A DNA stretch of 64,000 nucleotides, taken from assembly GCA_036346355.1 (NCBI GenBank), contig CM070572.1:9617001-9681000 (forward strand), written 5' to 3'. Origin of the DNA: Rhipidocladum racemiflorum. Lineage: Eukaryota; Streptophyta; Magnoliopsida; Poales; Poaceae. The notes beneath the pieces were generated by a model, which worked only from the letters and a program-made list of their open reading frames with translations, was not told the origin of the DNA and made no database searches. The first letter of the stretch is position 1. Every line of letters begins with the position of its first letter. Position numbers and translations under genes: made by a program. Positions 54,275 through 64,000 of the stretch are shown piece by piece.

Positions 54275-54318
54275 AATCCTTTGTTAGGGCTGGTCGAATC
54301 CTTTGTTAGGGCTGGTCG
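54275..54318. repeat. 22 bp tandem duplication in the truncated LTR
   Basis: AATCCTTTGTTAGGGCTGGTCG occurs twice in direct succession with no spacer. Confidence 0.85.
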
Positions 54319-54554
54319 GAAAAAGAACCTACCTTGGCATACGATTGTAGCTATCCTAACTCAGCTTCTCTATAAAAGGAGGAGAGGGGGATGGGAAGAG
54401 TTAGACTTCGGAGGGCTGAATTCTAAGGACAAAAAAAATACCGAACTCTATTCGTGAGGCTGAATCTCGCAACAGTGGCGCCGTTCGTGGGGAGCCAACA
54501 GTTCAAAGAAGCCATTGCTCCCCGGCGAGCGGAAGAAAGAAGCTCCTTGCAGCC

Positions 54555-55820
54555 ATGCCGTCGAAGAAGGCAGCGGCGACTACCTCCAAGGGAGTCGCGA
54601 CGATTACCGAAGGAGGAGAATCGGGAAGGTCTCTGGGGAGTCGGCCCCACGACCAGCCCCGGCCTCAGGGGGTCGAGAGCCCTAGCGAGGACCCGACCCT
54701 TGGAGAGGTGGGGGGAACACACGGGGCACGTGTGCCACAACCCGTGGCGGTAGTGCGCAAACGTGCACCCAAACGGCGGCCGCGGGTCACAACCCGATTG
54801 ACCGTAATTCCAGAAGAAGGAGTGGCGGAGGCATCAGCTCGTCCTGGCCACCGCGGGGTCGCTTGTGGGGACGGAGGCACCTCGGGGAGAGGCGCGGGGG
54901 CACAAGAGGCGCTCGACCTCAACATCCATGCACTGATGGAAGCAAATGAAAAGCTTACGACAGAGGTAAAATGCCTGCAGGAGCAATGGGACCAGGGCGT
55001 GACGAATCGCAGGACGAAAGCCTAGACCACGAGATGTTGTCGCCAGGGCATGTGGGTGTGGTCTGGAATGACGATGACCCAAACCCGCTTTGTGTTCGAC
55101 TTCGGATGAAGAGATGGCCCTCCCCTGGGAACTTCAAGTTCCCCACCATCAAGACGTACAACGGTAAGGCGGACCCGCGAGAGTTCCTTTGTGTCTACGA
55201 CACTGCCGTGGAGGCCGCGCTGGGAGACGATGACATCAAAGCTAAAGGGCTCTTGTTGGCGCTCGAGGGAATAACACTCTCATGGTACTCCTCTCTCGAG
55301 CCAAGCTCAATTGTGAGCTGGCCGCAGCTTCGCACCAAAATAGAGTCCAACTTTCAGGGCAACTTTGACAAGATGAAAGAGAAAAGTGATCTGTTCGCCG
55401 TGAGACAGCGCGAAGGAGAATCCCTGAAAAGCTACTTTCAACGCTTCTCCAAGATCAAATTTTAGATTTGGGGAGTCAGCGACACGACCATCATAAACGC
55501 GGCCCGCTGCGAACTACGCAGGGGGCCGCTGGCGGAAAGATTGGCTTGCAAAGAAGTAAGAACCGTGGAGGAGCTTTTTGCTAAAATGAAGGAGTATGCT
55601 CGTGCGGAGGAAGACAACCTTCGGAGAGAGGATGGGCCATGATACGAGCCCACGGGGCGGGCTTAGCGCAAAAGAGACAGGGGCAGGGAGCCCCCGCCCA
55701 GAGCTAAGGCAAAAGACCCGTACCCGGATCACGGAGGAAGAGATAAGGGGAAGAGAATCCATTACATCGATGAGCGAACCGACCAGTGAAGCAGCGGGAC
55801 ATAATATCAAAAGTAAAGTA
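54555..55820 (+). pseudogene. Gag of truncated gypsy element, frameshifted
   Basis: The first frame (54555-55025) begins MPSKKAAATT, is basic and low in complexity, and ends with a helical ALMEANEKLTTEVKCLQEQ stretch. A shift into the 54971-55465 frame gives the gag core (FPTIKTYNGKADPREFLCVYD, ALEGITLSWYSSLEP, QGNFDKMKEKSDLFAVRQ), which ends at a TAG after FQRFSKIKF. A further piece (55596-55823) is the charged tail. At least one frameshift and one stop break it. Confidence 0.8.
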
Positions 55821-55849
55821 TAAATTAGTATTCGTTAACTTACATTGTT

Positions 55850-57513
55850 CCTGAAAGTAGAATAATACTAGAGGAAGGCTATGCCGAGAGCACTCTCAGG
55901 GACAACACTGGAGCAAGGCTACGCCGAGTGCACTCTCGGGGACTCACCTAGAAAGCACCCAAAGCAAACACGTTCAATAATATATGACGGTATCCACATG
56001 GTCCAGTAATCAAAATTGTCATCCATACACACAGGCTCAGAGTCACAACAAATACCTTTGCATGTCAGCTAACATTTTTTAGCGCAAACTACCTCTAACT
56101 TCCCTAGATGAATAACCAATTCTTTCGTTTGCAAAGCATTTTGGCATACTAAATTTTGTTCAATTGACAATATTATAGTCTTTCCCTTTCTACACTATAG
56201 TATTGCACAAAGTTTTTGCAAGTGACAAACCTTTTGATTACTAAACACTCACACAACATCTAGCATTGCATCCATATTATGAACAAATCTAACAAAATGA
56301 AAAAAATAACAAACAAATAATCTTAGCTATACCTTTTTATCACCACCAAAATGCCAAAAACCTCATCTGTACATGACCGGAGGCAGAGCAGGGAGGGGGG
56401 CTGGACGGGCACAAGTCTGGGCCGCAGCGGCAGAGGGAGGACGCCGGGCCGGCGGCGGTGACAGAGAATGGCGGCGGAGGCCGGTGCGGCGCGGGCTGTC
56501 GGCCTGGGCGGGAGAGGAGGGAGGCAGCACGGCGGCAACTGGAGAGGAGGCAAGCCGCGACGGCGCGGTGGCTGGAGAGGAGGGGTGCGGCGTCAGGACA
56601 GCAAGGAGGCTGGGGCGATTTGGGGCGGCGCAAGCGTCGGAGCTTCGGAGCTTTTGGGCGGCGTGGGGAATTCTGGAGCCAGTTGGATTTGGGTTTGGTG
56701 GTCTAAGGGTGGGGTTGACACGAGTGCACTCTCGGAGGAATATTATCCCGAGTGCCAACTCGGCACAAATAAGCGTCACACGAGTGTCCTCTCGGCATAG
56801 AGCAAGTCTGTGGTTGCCCTATAGCGGGACATCACCGAGTGCCCTCTCGGCATAGAGACGGCTGGGGTTGCCCTAGAGCGGGGCATCACCGAGTGCCCTT
56901 TCGGCATATATGGTTACTTTTTCATCCAAACTCCATGTTAACCATCCGGTATTTTTTCCTATCCAACAAACAGTTTATGGAACAATTGCATCCTAGTGAA
57001 GAAAATCATATACAAATTAACCGTAACAAATCAGTGTACCAAATCAGCTATACGTGTAACAGATCATAGAGAATTTAGTCCATCAGGAAAAAAAAGTTTA
57101 TAGAACAATTGCATCCTAGTGAAGAAAATCATATGGAAATTAACCATAACAAATTATGTACCAAATGTGAGAGCTATATATGTGAAATGCCGAGTGCCCT
57201 CTCAGTATAGAGCGACGCATCGACACCGAGGGCACTCTCGGAATACATCTATGTCGAGTGGCCACTCGGCATAGATGCCGATACCTTTGCTGACATGGCA
57301 ACCTGGATATCTATACCGAGTGTGCACTCACATTAGAGTGTCCTACGTGGACTAAAACATCATATTGCGACTTGCGAGTGCCCTCTCGGGATAGATTTTA
57401 TATTTTTTGAGAGCACACTCGGAATAGAGTACACTCAGTATAGGCGCATTTACGCCGAGTGTGCACTCGGGTTGTGATTTTCACACTCGCCCCACAATTG
57501 GATTCTTGTAGTG
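55850..57513. mobile_element. Non-autonomous CACTA (En/Spm) element with palindromic subterminal repeats
   Basis: The right terminus at 57513, inverted, reads CACTACAAGAATCC, the common grass CACTA end. About 14 copies of a GCCGAGTGCCCTCTCGGCAT-like word, itself near-palindromic, occupy 55880-55950 and 56715-57475. The GC-rich middle (56370-56700) gives overlapping ORFs on both strands without a transposase signature. The matching left terminus was not found and may be lost next to the gypsy fragment. Confidence 0.75.
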
Positions 57514-57788
57514 TGTGAATATCCCCGCATGTAATATTCATAATTCCTGTGCGGTTTGTTGAGTACTGTTGTGTACTCAGTCTTGCCTCTCAACCTAATT
57601 TTAGAGTTCGACGACGCCGGAGAATTCCAGGAGATCGTAGAGGGCGAAGCAGTCTAGTTTTAGGGTTCTTTTTCTTTGCTCAGGCCTTGCCTGTGTGCTC
57701 TTTTGTGATGTATTATATTGGAGGAGCATGCCACTTCCTTTTGTAAACTCTGGCCGTTATGCCTTATTTATATAAAGCAGTTGGTTCC
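57514..57788. other. Short intergenic stretch between CACTA end and Grande-like LTR
   Basis: It contains a small frame (57549-57746) with no recognised domain. The LTR starts directly after GGTTCC. Confidence 0.35.
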
Positions 57789-58430
57789 TGTCGGGGATTG
57801 GCTATCTGGCAAAAGACCACGGTACCCCCCGTGAAAAGCTAAACCCGCCGACCAAGCAACACTAGAAGAAGATGCTCGGGAGAACGAAACGAGCATCCCC
57901 CCTTCTCCTCCGAGCATGCGCATTTGCACCTTCGCTCGGAGGAGCACCAAACACCCCCCCCACGAGCAAGCATGCTCGTAGAGGCACGACCTGCTCGGGT
58001 GTTTTGGTCGGAGTGCCCGGTCGATGCCACGAGGAAGGAAGGTGGCAACTAATCAGCCGGAGATCAAGGGAAATCATACCCGAAATTCAAATAGCGCCCG
58101 GATCAAGGGCAGTAGATGGTAAGTGCGATTGCGCGACGCAATCCCAGGAGGTAGTTACCTTCTATGTACCTCTAGTCGTAGTATTTAAACCCCCCTGACG
58201 ATCTGTAACGGGGGAGGGACACCAAGATAGAACACAATACACTGGAGTAGGGCTATTATCTCGACGGTGAGAGGCCCGAACCAGGATAAAACACCGTGTC
58301 CCCCTCTTCTTCTTCTTCTTCTCCCGACCTCGCATCGCTCGAACGCCCTCTTCGATCCGTACGACGGGGCTCTGTTGATCCCCCATTCAACAAGTAAGCT
58401 CGACGGGAGCCCGTTCTCCAATCGTCGACA
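57789..58430 (+). repeat. 5' LTR of Grande-like element (right copy)
   Basis: This 642 bp LTR starts TGTCGGGGATTGG and ends CAATCGTCGACA. It is the inverse-complement homologue of the LTRs at 2065 and 12780. Confidence 0.92.
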
Positions 58431-58432
58431 GC

Positions 58433-58450
58433 TGGCGCCGTCCGTGGGGA
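58433..58450 (+). promoter_or_regulatory. Primer-binding site, tRNA-Asp-like (right copy)
   Basis: TGGCGCCGTCCGTGGGGA starts two bases after the LTR, as in the left copy. Confidence 0.78.
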
Positions 58451-58488
58451 CGACAGTTTGATTCCCGTACGGATCAAGATCCTCGAGG

Positions 58489-60234
58489 ATGCCGAACTCG
58501 GGAGACACTCGGGACCTTTGTGTTTTCAACCACGTTGAAGATGACGACGTGTACTACGCCGCCGACAACGTGGCCAGGGTGACCGATCCTATCGGTCACA
58601 CTGAGTCTGGGAGCCCTTCCCCGGGCACGGGAATGCGAGGGCAAGGCCTCCATCCCCCAGACATTACCCTCGGGGACCCCGAGGATGACTGCGATGAGCT
58701 CTACGACGGCCTGGACATACCGGACGACCTAGAGCTCGACCGAGAGACTGCATCTCAAGGGGATACAATGATGTCCCCATCACTCTCATCCCGCTCTCGT
58801 CGGGTCAACGTGGCCGGAAGCCGTGCGGAGCCCGGAGAAGGATCCTCGGACGCCGCCAAGCACGACCCCTACGAGGCGGCCAGACTCCACCTGGAGGCGT
58901 CCTTGGGAAAGACCCTCGCGAGCATTCGCCGCCAGGCAAAGGGGGGCGCGCTTCCACGGAAAGGAACTCTCGTCGGTACCGAACTCCCGATCGCGCCCCG
59001 GAGCGTCGCCGAAGCTCGCCACCGCCAGTTCACCGGAAAGCGAGAACGATTCTGAGCCTTGGCGGCGGTCGTGCGTGACCTGCGTAGTTTCCCCGAGCAA
59101 GCAGACTTAGAGGCCGTGGGCAGGGTCGTAGCCGAAGATTTGGAAAGGCTTGCCGCCGAGCTAAAAGTCTCGGATCCTCCTCGTGACCAGGATGCCCGGA
59201 GTGTTTCCCGGGACCATCACAAACGCTCCCCCGTGCGCTCGCACAGAGGTGAATCTCGGAGCCATGCTCGGAGATCGCCCCAGATCGCTAACCTGATCCG
59301 GGAAAGGCCGGAGCGATCCGCAGAGCGACCGGAGCGATATCCGTATAATCGCCAGACACGAGCACTCAACGCTTCCACGACCAAGCGGTCGCCAAGACGA
59401 CCGTCGCATGAGGTTTTCTCCCGACTCGGCCCGCGCACGGGGCGTTGGGTGGAAGACCCGCGTGGAGGCCGCTATGACCGAGGGTTTCACCGCGAAATCC
59501 CGAGCTTCGGTTGCCAGGCCTTCACGAGCTCCCTCCGGGACGTCGCATGGCCGAACAGATTCAAGCCCGGCCATATCGAAAGGTTCAACGGGACCCAGAA
59601 CCCGGACGAATTTCTCTCGATATATACCACCGCCATCCTTGCCGCCGGAGGCGATGAGGGGGTGATGGCAAATTACCTGCCGACGGTTCTGGACGGAGCC
59701 GCTCGTACGTGGCTTTTTAATCAGAAGGAAAGCTCCATACGGTCCTGGGGGCAGCTCAGCGCCGCGCTCCGAGCAAATTTCCAGAGCTGTTACATCCGCC
59801 CGGGGAAGGAGCGCGACCTGGAGCGCTTGATACAGACGGACAGGGAAACCCTGCGACAATTCGTCCAGAGGTTTATCCAGGTCCGGAACTCGATCCCGAA
59901 CATATCGGACGAGGCGGTCGTCCGGGCTTTCAAGTTCGGGGTACGAGACGTGCGCTTCACGCAGGACCTGGAGATCCATCCGGATCTAACGGCGAACGAG
60001 CTCTTCCGAATGGCCGATCGATACGCCAACGCAGATGAAGCCGTCCAATGGAAGAAGATGCTGGACGAAGGGAAGCTGCCGCCTCAACCTGGCCTAGAGA
60101 CCTCAGCTAGCAAAAAGGGCTCGAATTCTGTAGACAAGAAGATCAAGAAAAAGAAGAAAAAGCAGCCCTCGCCAGCCATGGTAGCCGCGGTGGAACAACA
60201 ACAACCCGAGCAACCCGCCAGTCACGGGGCTTAA
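58489..60234 (+). pseudogene. gag of right Grande-like copy, nearly intact
   Basis: From ATG 58489 (MPNSGDTRDLCVF) the frame is open to a TGA at 59053 and then resumes in the same frame to 60234. By comparison with the left copy, the true frame around 58.99-59.05 kb is displaced by two small indels, one of them a lost G in TCTGAGGCC. The N-terminal part is acidic (DDVYYAADNVARVTD, DDCDELYDGLDIPDD). The gag core (about 59570-60060) has NGTQNPDEFLSIYTT, ARTWLFNQKE, LRQFVQRFIQVRNSIP and DLTANELFRMADRYA. The basic tail (KKIKKKKKKQPSP) probably binds RNA. A frame change then leads to the protease. Confidence 0.88.
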
Positions 60235-60413
60235 CGCTTCGAGGAAGAGGACAACCACACAGACTCGAGGACGAGGCGACCAAGCGGACCGACGAGGCGA
60301 CCAAAGCGGACCGACGGGCGACTCTCATCGTCCGCTTCACCAGCGACGGCACGACTCACGGAATTGCCGGACGTGGACCTACCGCTGAGCAGTTTTACAG
60401 CGGCAGGGGTCCC

Positions 60414-61277
60414 ATGCCAACGCTTCCAGAGCAGGGTGAAAATGACAAAGGAAAACAGCCCGCCGAGGAAAGTGAGGATGACATGGAATACCAAGAACCA
60501 AGGAATCACATAGCGGTCATCTTCGGGGGCTCCTCCGCCTACAAGTCCCGCCGGGACTTAAAGGAGGCCACAAGGGAAGTGCACCATGTTACCCAGGGTA
60601 AGCCTCCGGTGCAGCAGCTAAAATGGTCGGAGGTATCCCTGACCTTCTCCAAGGACGACTGTCCCCTTGGAATGACCAAACCCCAGAGGCTTCCGATGGT
60701 CGTGAACCCCACCATCAGCAATACCGTCGTCGGTCGGGTCCTCATAGACTCCGGGAGCTCTTTGGACCTTATTTCAGCCAAGGTTTTGGACGAGATGCAG
60801 ATTCCTCGATCCAAAATCAAGAGTGTGGCCGTGCCCTTCTTCGGGATAGTCCCAGGCACCTCGATCAAACCTCTGGGCCAGGTCGTCCTGCCCGTAAGTT
60901 TTGGCGGCCCAAGCAACTTCAGAACGGAGCTAATCACCTTCGAGGTAGTCGACTTTGAGTCGGCCTACAACGCCATCCTCGGCAGGCCGGCCTTGGCCAA
61001 GTTCATGGCCGCCTCTCACCACGCGTATCAGTGCCTGAAGATTCCCGGACCGAGCGGAGTTATAACCATCAAAGGGAACCACAAGTCCGCACTCAATTGC
61101 GACGAAAGAGCCTTAGATATGGTCGGCCAGTTACCCACTCGCGGTCCCGACCAAGAGCCGAAGCATTCCCGGCCTAAACTTGCCCTCCAGCCTGGAGGAG
61201 AAACCAAGGCTGTTCCGCTCAACGAGTCGGAACCGGCCAAGGTCGTTCATTTGGGATCTTCCTTAGATCCCAAATAG
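60414..61277 (+). pseudogene. Protease domain of right Grande-like copy
   Basis: The 287-codon frame ends at TAG 61275-61277. The active site DSGSSLDLIS lies near 60749-60778, with IPRSKIKSVAVPFFG and AYNAILGRPALAKF downstream. This pepsin-like retroviral protease would cleave the polyprotein. The coding sequence continues past the TAG in the same frame (ELELVTFLRARSDVFAQEP). The same TAG is in the left copy. Confidence 0.88.
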
Positions 61278-61439
61278 GAACTCGAGCTCGTCACCTTTCT
61301 CCGGGCAAGGTCGGATGTGTTCGCACAGGAACCATCCGACATGCCCGAGTCCCAAGGGAGGTGGTCGAGCACAGGCTAGCGGTTCACCGATAAAAAACCG
61401 ATGAGACGAAGCTTAGACGCTTTTCCCGGAAAAACAGGC

Positions 61440-63065
61440 AATCATCCCGGAGGAACTTGATAAACTCCTAAAAGCTAGCTTCATCGAGAGATCGAGCACT
61501 CCGAGTGGTGGCCAATCCAGTTCTGGTCAGGAAGAAAGGAGGCAAGTGGCGCATGTGCGTCGACCACACGGGTTTGAACGCAGCGTGCCCAAAAGACAAC
61601 TACCCGTTGCCTCGCATAGACCAATTGGTGGACGCGACGGCAGGGTCACAGACCATGAGCTTCCTAGACGCCTATTCAGGCTATCATCGAATCACTGTCG
61701 CGAAGACGAGGAGAAGACTTCCTTCATCACCCCGCTCGGTACCTTCCGCTATACGACCATGTCTTTCGGTCCGAGAAATGCGGAGCAACCTTTCAACGCC
61801 TCATGCAGAAGACTTTCACGCACCAAATAGGTCGAATTTGGAGGTCTATGTCGGCGACATAGTTGTCAAAAGCAAGAGTACTTCGGTCACGTTGTCGACT
61901 TGGAAGAAACTTTTTATAACCTCAATAAGCATCGAATAAAGCTAAATCCAGAGAAATGCGATTCGCGTAAAGGCCGCAAGGTGCTCGGCTATATGGTCGG
62001 GCCAAATGGCGTTGGGGCTAACCCGAGAAGATCAAGCCATCGAGAACATGAGGTCGCCCACGTGCGTAAAGGAAGTACAAGCTCTGACCGGAAGAATGGC
62101 CGCCTTAAGCCGGTTCGTCTCCAGGCTGGGGGAGCGAGGACTACCTTTCTTTAAAGCCCTCCGCAAGCATGATGGCTTCACGTGGACGGAGGAAGCTGAT
62201 CGCTGCGTTCAAAGAGCTAAAACAAGTACCTCTCCCAACCGCCCGCCCTCGTCACACCCACGGCAGGGAAGAATTGCTATTATACCTGGCGGCAACCCGC
62301 AAGCGGTAAGCTCGGTGTTGGCGAGAGAGAGATGGTACCAGCCGACCTATTTATTACGTCGGCGAAGTACTTCATGGACCAAAGGAGCGTTACCCGAGGT
62401 CCGTAAACCATCTGTACTCATTGCCGATGGCCTCCGTGAAGTTGCGTCACTACTTCCAAGTGCACAAGATCGTGAGGCCGACGGCTTCCCACTCAGGGAG
62501 ATCCTGAAAAATCAGGACGCCTTGGTCGCATAGCCAAGTGGGCAATGGAGCTCGCCGAGTTCGAGCCGATGTTCTCGCCGCACGGCGATAAAATCACAAG
62601 TCTTGGCTGATTTCGTGGCGTAATGGTCGGCTCGGCACCACCAGCCACGGGACCAATGATTCGAGGAAACTCCTGGACCTTGTATTTTGACGGATCCCGA
62701 GCATACGAGCTGGGGTCGGGCGTCATCTTGGTCTCCCGGATGGAGAACAGCCACAAGACGCCATCCAACTACATTTCGCCGCGACTAACAACGCGGCGGA
62801 GTACGAAGGCCTCTTGGCCGGACTTGAGCATGTAAATCGCTAGGAGTCCAACGGCTCACCGTGAAGGGCGATTCACGGTTGGTCGTGAACCAGTCAACAA
62901 GGAGTATCGGTGTTCCGATACCTCAATGGCGCTGCACTGGCCGAAGTAAGGAAGATGGAGAAATACTTCAAGAATTTGAAGTAATCTACATCCCCAGGAA
63001 GGATAATTCCTGGCCGACCAAATGTCTAAGGTCGGTTCCTCTCAAACCACCGCTCCGGGGTGCTT
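61440..63065 (+). pseudogene. RT and RNase H of right Grande-like copy, frameshifted
   Basis: The RT begins near 61505 (NPVLVRKKGGKWRMCVDHTGLN, NYPLPRIDQLVDAT, SFLDAYSGYH). The catalytic YVGDI block lies at about 61850 in the 61505 frame. LNKHRIKLNPEKC follows near 61920 in another frame. The connection has MVGPNGVGANP and the RNase H domain (about 62640-63000) has WTLYFDGSRA, holding the first catalytic Asp, and MKGDSRLVVNQ. Single-base indels break the frame at about 61740, 61900, 62150 and 62530. Confidence 0.83.
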
Positions 63066-63169
63066 GTCGAGCACCTACATAAGCCCTCCATTCCTCTCGA
63101 AGAGGAGGCACCAGAGACCGTGGTAGGGTCTCATTCCTCGAGCAAAGCGCAAATTGGATGACGCCATTC

Positions 63170-64000
63170 ATCCAATACCTTGCGCATGGGACATTGCCCG
63201 AGGAAGAAGCCGAAATGCTCCCTGGCTAACAAGGCGATCTTCTCAAGACAGATCGATCGAAGGCGACCTATACCGAAAGGCGCATTAGGAATCCTTTCCG
63301 TGATCGTCTCCCAGGAGGAAGGCCAATACCTTCTTCGTGATATCCACGAAGGGATGTGCGAGCTCATTCGCCTTTCGTAACGCTTGTGAGCAAGGCCTTC
63401 CGATTGGGTTACATCGCCTCACGGCCTTGACGGACGACGGTCAATCGTAACGACCGCCGAGCATGCCGCCCATGCTCGCAAATTCCGTCGGCCAACAGAC
63501 GCCCTACAAACCATACCGCTGCGTGGCCATTCTCGACTGGGTCTCGACGTCCTTGGACCCTTTCCCCGAGGTCAGAAAGGCTGCAAGTATTTGCTCGTGG
63601 CCATTGACACTTTCACTAAGTGGATAGAGGCCGAGCCCGTCTCGACCATCTCGGCCCAGGCGGCCAAGAGATTCCTCCGCAAAGCAATGTGGTAACTCGG
63701 TTCGGGATACCCAACCGCCTTATCACAGACAACGGGACCCGATTCACTAGTGAACTGCTCCAAAGTTATCATGAGGAGGTCGGGACCAAGGTCTGCTTTC
63801 GCTTCAGGGCACATCCACACGAGTAACGGAGCGGCCGAGCGAGCAAATGGTCACTAGTCCAGTAGGTATAAAAGAGGGTCTTTAAGACCCTCAACCAAAG
63901 ACAAGCAAGAAGTGGGTGGAGGAGCTTCCCGCCGTTCTTTGGTCTGTCTCGCACCACGACAAGTCGAGCCACAAAGCGAGACGCCTTTCCAACTTCGTCT
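63170..64000 (+). pseudogene. Integrase of right Grande-like copy, partial
   Basis: Readable parts are the N-terminal region (63240-63480, broken), the first catalytic Asp in LVAIDTFTKWIEAEP (about 63600), and the second Asp in RFGIPNRLITDNGTRF (about 63695-63742). A further break falls at the Glu region. The C-terminal part (LPAVLWSV-like, near 63930) reaches the window end. An integrase inserts element DNA into the genome; this copy is broken. Confidence 0.8.

Larger units (their letters stand above)
54150..55830 (+). mobile_element. Truncated Ty3/gypsy element (5' LTR part, PBS, gag)
   Basis: An LTR-like stretch with CTATAAAAGG (about 54372) ends GAATCTCGCAACA at 54474. It is followed at 54476-54493 by the primer site TGGCGCCGTTCGTGGGGA (tRNA-Asp-like). 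Gag follows, and then the element stops near 55830 without protease or RT. The 5' LTR start is not certain. It differs from the Grande-like family in sequence but shares the primer type. Confidence 0.75.
57789..64000 (+). mobile_element. Grande-like Ty3/gypsy retrotransposon, right copy, cut by the window edge
   Basis: It belongs to the same family as 2065-13404 but reads plus. It contains the 5' LTR (57789-58430), primer site, gag, protease, RT, RNase H and most of the integrase. The antisense ORF and 3' LTR would lie beyond base 64000. It is less damaged than the left copy in gag and protease, but pol has several frameshifts. Confidence 0.93.

Noticed and set aside
56363..56855. Overlapping GC-rich ORFs on both strands
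   Set aside because: Pro/Ala/Ser or Gly/Arg composition within a CACTA derivative; no transposase or host domain.
59161..59979. 272-codon minus-strand ORF
   Set aside because: Shadow of the gag core of the right Grande-like copy.
18..64000. CRISPR arrays, rRNA or tRNA genes
   Set aside because: Repeats present are microsatellites, LTRs, MITEs or transposon subterminal words; no regularly spaced repeat-spacer structure and no RNA gene signature was seen.

Overview
This is nuclear DNA from a flowering plant, almost certainly a grass. The evidence is intron-poor, GC-rich host coding sequence in AT-rich DNA packed with transposons, Tourist- and Stowaway-type MITEs, CACTA and hAT elements, and Ty3/gypsy elements carrying a long antisense ORF of the kind described for grass Grande-like retrotransposons. 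Species cannot be fixed from the sequence. No rRNA, tRNA or CRISPR array was seen.

Layout. 1-1837 is a decayed hAT transposase gene (minus strand) running off the left edge. Its upstream side is interrupted by a complete but heavily broken Grande-like Ty3/gypsy element (2065-13404, minus strand) with two ~0.63 kb LTRs and a plus-strand antisense ORF next to the 3' LTR. 14267-17653 is a Stowaway-type MITE split by a 3.1 kb mariner-like element. That element carries a broken DD39D transposase plus an unexplained acidic ORF on the other strand. 17.8-24.4 kb holds small hAT, Tourist and CACTA-like elements. 24606-29917 is a young 5.3 kb Reina-like chromovirus with a perfect 5 bp target duplication and near-identical LTRs. 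Its single long frame is broken only by four in-frame TAG codons. 30.7-33.4 kb is an LTR pair, one LTR split by a 1.16 kb insertion. 34-38 kb holds hAT pieces, including a 707 bp element with a perfect 8 bp duplication.

Two host genes are supported. One is an intronless U-box/ARM E3 ubiquitin ligase (41430-42785, plus). It is hemmed in by a 5'-truncated LINE just upstream and a TRIM-like element about 130 bp downstream. The other is a small secreted-peptide gene (53212-53451, minus) with its own TATA box. The peptide gene lies at the edge of a block of tandemly duplicated, promoter-like segments (about 49.3-53.8 kb).

The right end holds a truncated gypsy LTR-gag piece (54.1-55.8 kb), a CACTA derivative with about 14 palindromic subterminal repeats (55.85-57.5 kb), and a second Grande-like copy (57789 to the right edge, plus strand). 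The two Grande-like copies lie about 44 kb apart in opposite orientation. All retroelement and transposase calls come from reading motifs, target duplications and terminal repeats by eye; no database search was run.
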